Assembly (NCBI GenBank): GCA_964527205.1
Contig: CAZGQG010000061.1
Span: 1-5,985 of the forward strand
Direction of reading: 5' to 3'
DNA length: 5,985 nucleotides
Origin: JARICQ01 sp964527205
GTDB taxonomy: Bacteria; Bacillota; Clostridia; Tissierellales; Tissierellaceae
Under the pieces are notes generated by a model. The model did not search any database. It had not been told where the DNA came from and worked only from the letters and a program-made list of their open reading frames with translations. This document shows, piece by piece, positions 5,575-5,985 of this stretch (positions are counted from its first letter, which is position 1; each line of letters begins with the position of its first letter). A program made the position numbers and the translations under genes.

Positions 5575-5604
5575 AAGGACAAACCTCAGGGTTTGTCTTT
5601 TTTT
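5575..5604 (+). terminator. Intrinsic terminator of the phospholipase gene
   Basis: GACAAACC at 5578-5585 pairs perfectly with GGTTTGTC at 5590-5597 around a TCAG loop. The stem can extend through AAG/TTT, and seven T follow at 5598-5604. It lies 10 bp after the stop codon. The flank 5605-5694 that follows shows no gene or repeat I can support. Confidence 0.93.
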
Positions 5605-5701
5605 ATCTAAAATTTTATAGAATATAGAGGCGATATTGAAATCACTAAGTTTTTAATGCTTTATCGTCCTGGGCAGTGTAGGAAGAAAGAATATTGTCAT
5701 T

Positions 5702-5771
5702 CTATGGTATCTGAGCTTACGAAGAATCTTAGGGTTAAAAAGACAGATCCTTCGCTTTCGCTCAGGATGAC
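5702..5771 (+). repeat. 70-bp dispersed repeat, right copy (inverted relative to 4249-4318)
   Basis: The segment starts CTATGGTATCTGAGC and ends CTCAGGATGAC. It matches the reverse complement of 4249-4318 without gaps at 61 of 70 positions. Just upstream, TGTCATTCT (5695-5703) and AGAAT (5723-5727) form the outer arms of the same repeat type, so the element really begins near 5695. Its last 27 bases are also the first part of unit 1 of the 78-bp array. Confidence 0.88.
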
Positions 5772-5985
5772 GAACTTAAAGATTAGATCCTTTACTTTAT
5801 TCAGAAGACAAGATAAAAACACAGATCCTTCGTTTTCGCTCAGGATGACAAGCTTAAAGATTAGACCCTTGATTTTATTCAGGGTGACAAGATAAAACAT
5901 AGATCTTTCGCTTTCGCTCAGGCTGACAAACTTAAAGATTAGACCCTTGATTTTATTCAGGGTGACAAGATAAAACATAGATCCT
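5745..5985. repeat. 78-bp-period tandem array, open at the window end
   Basis: Three units of exactly 78 bp lie at 5745-5822, 5823-5900 and 5901-5978, and a fourth begins at 5979 and is cut by the window edge. Each unit has two related halves. The first holds AGATCCTTCGCTTTCGCTC then AGGATGACAA; the second holds AGACCCTTGATTTTATTC then AGGGTGACAAGATAAA. The halves share CCTT....TCAGG.TGACAA, so the unit is itself a diverged duplication. Because 78 is a multiple of three, both strands stay open in some frames and yield spurious 26-residue-repeat proteins with ILSESEGSV-like strings. This is the GTCAT..CTGAGCGAA repeat family in array form, not a CRISPR and not a gene. Confidence 0.92.

Noticed and set aside
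5656..5978. Open frames on both strands with 26-residue repeats (ILSESEGSV-like strings).
   Set aside because: They are translations of the 78-bp array, open only because 78 is a multiple of three. They have no ribosome binding site and match the well-known spurious proteins made from this repeat family.
4618..5985. Possible CRISPR array in the 25-bp or 78-bp repeats.
   Set aside because: The units abut with no unique spacers, drift along their whole length, and no cas gene is present.

Overview
The window looks like a chromosomal piece of a low-GC Gram-positive anaerobe of the Clostridia/Tissierellia type. The reasons are AT-rich sequence, purine-rich GGAGG-type ribosome binding sites, ATG/TTG/GTG starts, frequent AGG/AGA/ATA codons, and a fab gene order typical of Firmicutes. 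The genus cannot be fixed from the sequence alone. The window is a draft-assembly scaffold, because it contains a run of exactly 100 N (4319-4418).

Left part (1-3609): a tightly packed type II fatty acid synthesis operon on the + strand. It begins inside the 3' end of an NPD/FabK-like flavoprotein gene and continues with fabD (malonyl-CoA:ACP transacylase), fabG (3-ketoacyl-ACP reductase), fabF (ketoacyl-ACP synthase II) and fabZ (3-hydroxyacyl-ACP dehydratase). Three of the four junctions overlap by 4-11 bp and the fourth has a 1-base gap, so the genes are probably cotranscribed and translationally coupled. The enzymes visible here cover malonyl loading, condensation, keto reduction and dehydration. 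The partial first gene sits where an enoyl reductase (FabK) would be expected. No acpP, fabH or acc gene lies inside the visible part. A MarR-family regulator follows 60 bp after fabZ (3670-4140), possibly with its own promoter, and is a candidate FabT-like regulator of the operon.

Right part (4141-5985): one recognisable gene, a zinc-dependent phospholipase C family protein (4927-5565, GTG start), which keeps a complete set of putative metal ligands but has no signal peptide. It has a strong sigma-A-type promoter and a clear intrinsic terminator, so it is its own transcription unit. Its codon use differs from the fab genes.

The rest of the right part is non-coding and unusually rich in repeats. 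It holds a 26/31-bp triplicate after marR, a 70-bp dispersed repeat of the GTCATCCTGAGCGAA...GAAGGATC type present as an inverted pair around the phospholipase gene, an AT-rich 12-16-bp degenerate array, a 26-bp perfect palindrome, a seven-copy ~25-bp array, and an exact 78-bp-period array that runs off the right end. The assembly gap falls inside this repeat material. The most interesting points are this mosaic of repeat families around one gene, the compensatory stem changes inside the 78-bp array, and the four-cysteine NPD protein at the FabK position.
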